This document shows positions 5,751 to 6,064 of a stretch of 6,064 bases of DNA, in pieces. This DNA comes from Accumulibacter sp. (GTDB taxonomy: Bacteria; Pseudomonadota; Gammaproteobacteria; Burkholderiales; Rhodocyclaceae). Numbering within the stretch: position 1 is the stretch's first letter; each line of letters begins with the position of its first letter. Made by a program: the position numbers and the translations under genes. The notes under the pieces were generated by a model. That model made no database searches, was not told the origin of the DNA, and was given only the letters and a program-made list of their open reading frames with translations. The stretch covers positions 1 to 6,064 of the forward strand of contig JAISQQ010000414.1 of the NCBI GenBank assembly GCA_031274075.1, given 5' to 3'.

Positions 5751-5766
5751 TGGCATGAATATTGCT
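5751..5766 (+). promoter_or_regulatory. Sigma-54 (RpoN) type -24/-12 promoter
   Basis: TGGCATG-AATA-TTGCT fits the sigma-54 consensus TGGCAYR-N4-TTGCW at every defined position, with exactly 10 bp between GG (5752-5753) and GC (5764-5765). Transcription would start near 5777, giving a leader of about 28 nt to the ATG at 5805. The remaining sequence upstream of that gene shows no good sigma-70 boxes. Confidence 0.65.
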
Positions 5767-5804
5767 GTGGATACCGTGTTTTCCGTATCCAGGAGGAGGA
5801 CTCG

Positions 5805-6064
5805 ATGAGAATTGACGCGACAAACGATTCATACGCGCAAGGCGCGCGGTTTCCCGTCAGCGGTTCCGCCGCGTCCTATTCGGACGCGATGAGTACGGTC
5901 ATGGCGAATGACCCCGGACAGCTTGATTTCACCAACATGACCCGCCAGGAATTGATGGATTGGGCCAATGGTCAATTCTTCAGCGGGAAAATAACGACGG
6001 ATGAACTCCTGTCTTTTATGCGGATGAGCATTCACGGGATGAGACTTCATGATGAGAACGCGCC
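5805..6064 (+). CDS. Unrecognised protein, N-terminal part (runs off the window)
   Basis: An open frame of 86 complete codons from ATG 5805 with no stop before the window ends; the next codon begins CC. It is preceded by AGGAGGAGGA (5791-5800), an excellent ribosome site at 5-8 bp, and by a sigma-54-type promoter, so it is very probably a real gene. The first 35 residues are polar and low in structure (MRIDATNDSYAQGARFPVSG and on). Residues about 40-79 look like a compact helical segment: LDFTNMTRQELMDWANGQFF, then SGKITTDELLSFMRMSIHGM. No signal peptide or membrane span is visible. I do not recognise a characterised family. Bases 5821-6060 are about 53% GC by my count, lower than the other genes here appear to be. 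The sigma-54 link suggests regulated functions such as nitrogen use, motility or surface structures, without further evidence. Confidence 0.75.
   Translation, partial: MRIDATNDSYAQGARFPVSGSAASYSDAMSTVMANDPGQLDFTNMTRQELMDWANGQFFSGKITTDELLSFMRMSIHGMRLHDENA

Overview
The window is GC-rich, with long shadow reading frames on both strands. The gene set (an UlaG-type lactonase, a DeoR-type regulator, a PIN-toxin module, a sigma-54-type promoter and a short GC-rich MITE) points to a proteobacterium, perhaps a betaproteobacterium. That placement is an inference from style; no phylogenetic marker is present.

Left two thirds (1-4590): a divergent sugar-acid catabolic locus. Leftward run a cytoplasmic beta-propeller-like protein of unknown function (1019-2056) and ulaG, L-ascorbate-6-phosphate lactonase (857 to beyond base 1). 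Rightward run an FGGY-family carbohydrate kinase (2243-3778) and a DeoR-family repressor (3775-4590), joined by an ATGA stop/start overlap. Near-identical operator-like repeats lie over the ulaG promoter and again in the divergent promoter region, so one repressor could control both arms. UlaG acts on a 6-phosphate that enterobacteria make with a PTS transporter. Here an ATP-dependent kinase sits in the locus and no PTS gene is visible, so the locus may encode a kinase-initiated variant of ascorbate or related lactone breakdown in which the propeller protein has an unassigned step.

Middle (4591-4894): no gene. It holds a good sigma-70 promoter (4651-4679) and a 183-bp MITE-like element (4696-4878) with 10-bp terminal inverted repeats and a TTA target duplication. 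The element lies between that promoter and the start codon of the following operon.

Right (4895-5609): a type II toxin-antitoxin pair, a ribbon-helix-helix antitoxin and a PIN-domain VapC toxin, overlapping by 14 bp.

Right end (5610-6064): a 195-bp intergenic region with two GGCAA/TTGCC dyads and a consensus-matching sigma-54 promoter. It is followed by a strong ribosome-binding site and the first 86 codons of an unrecognised protein that runs off the window.
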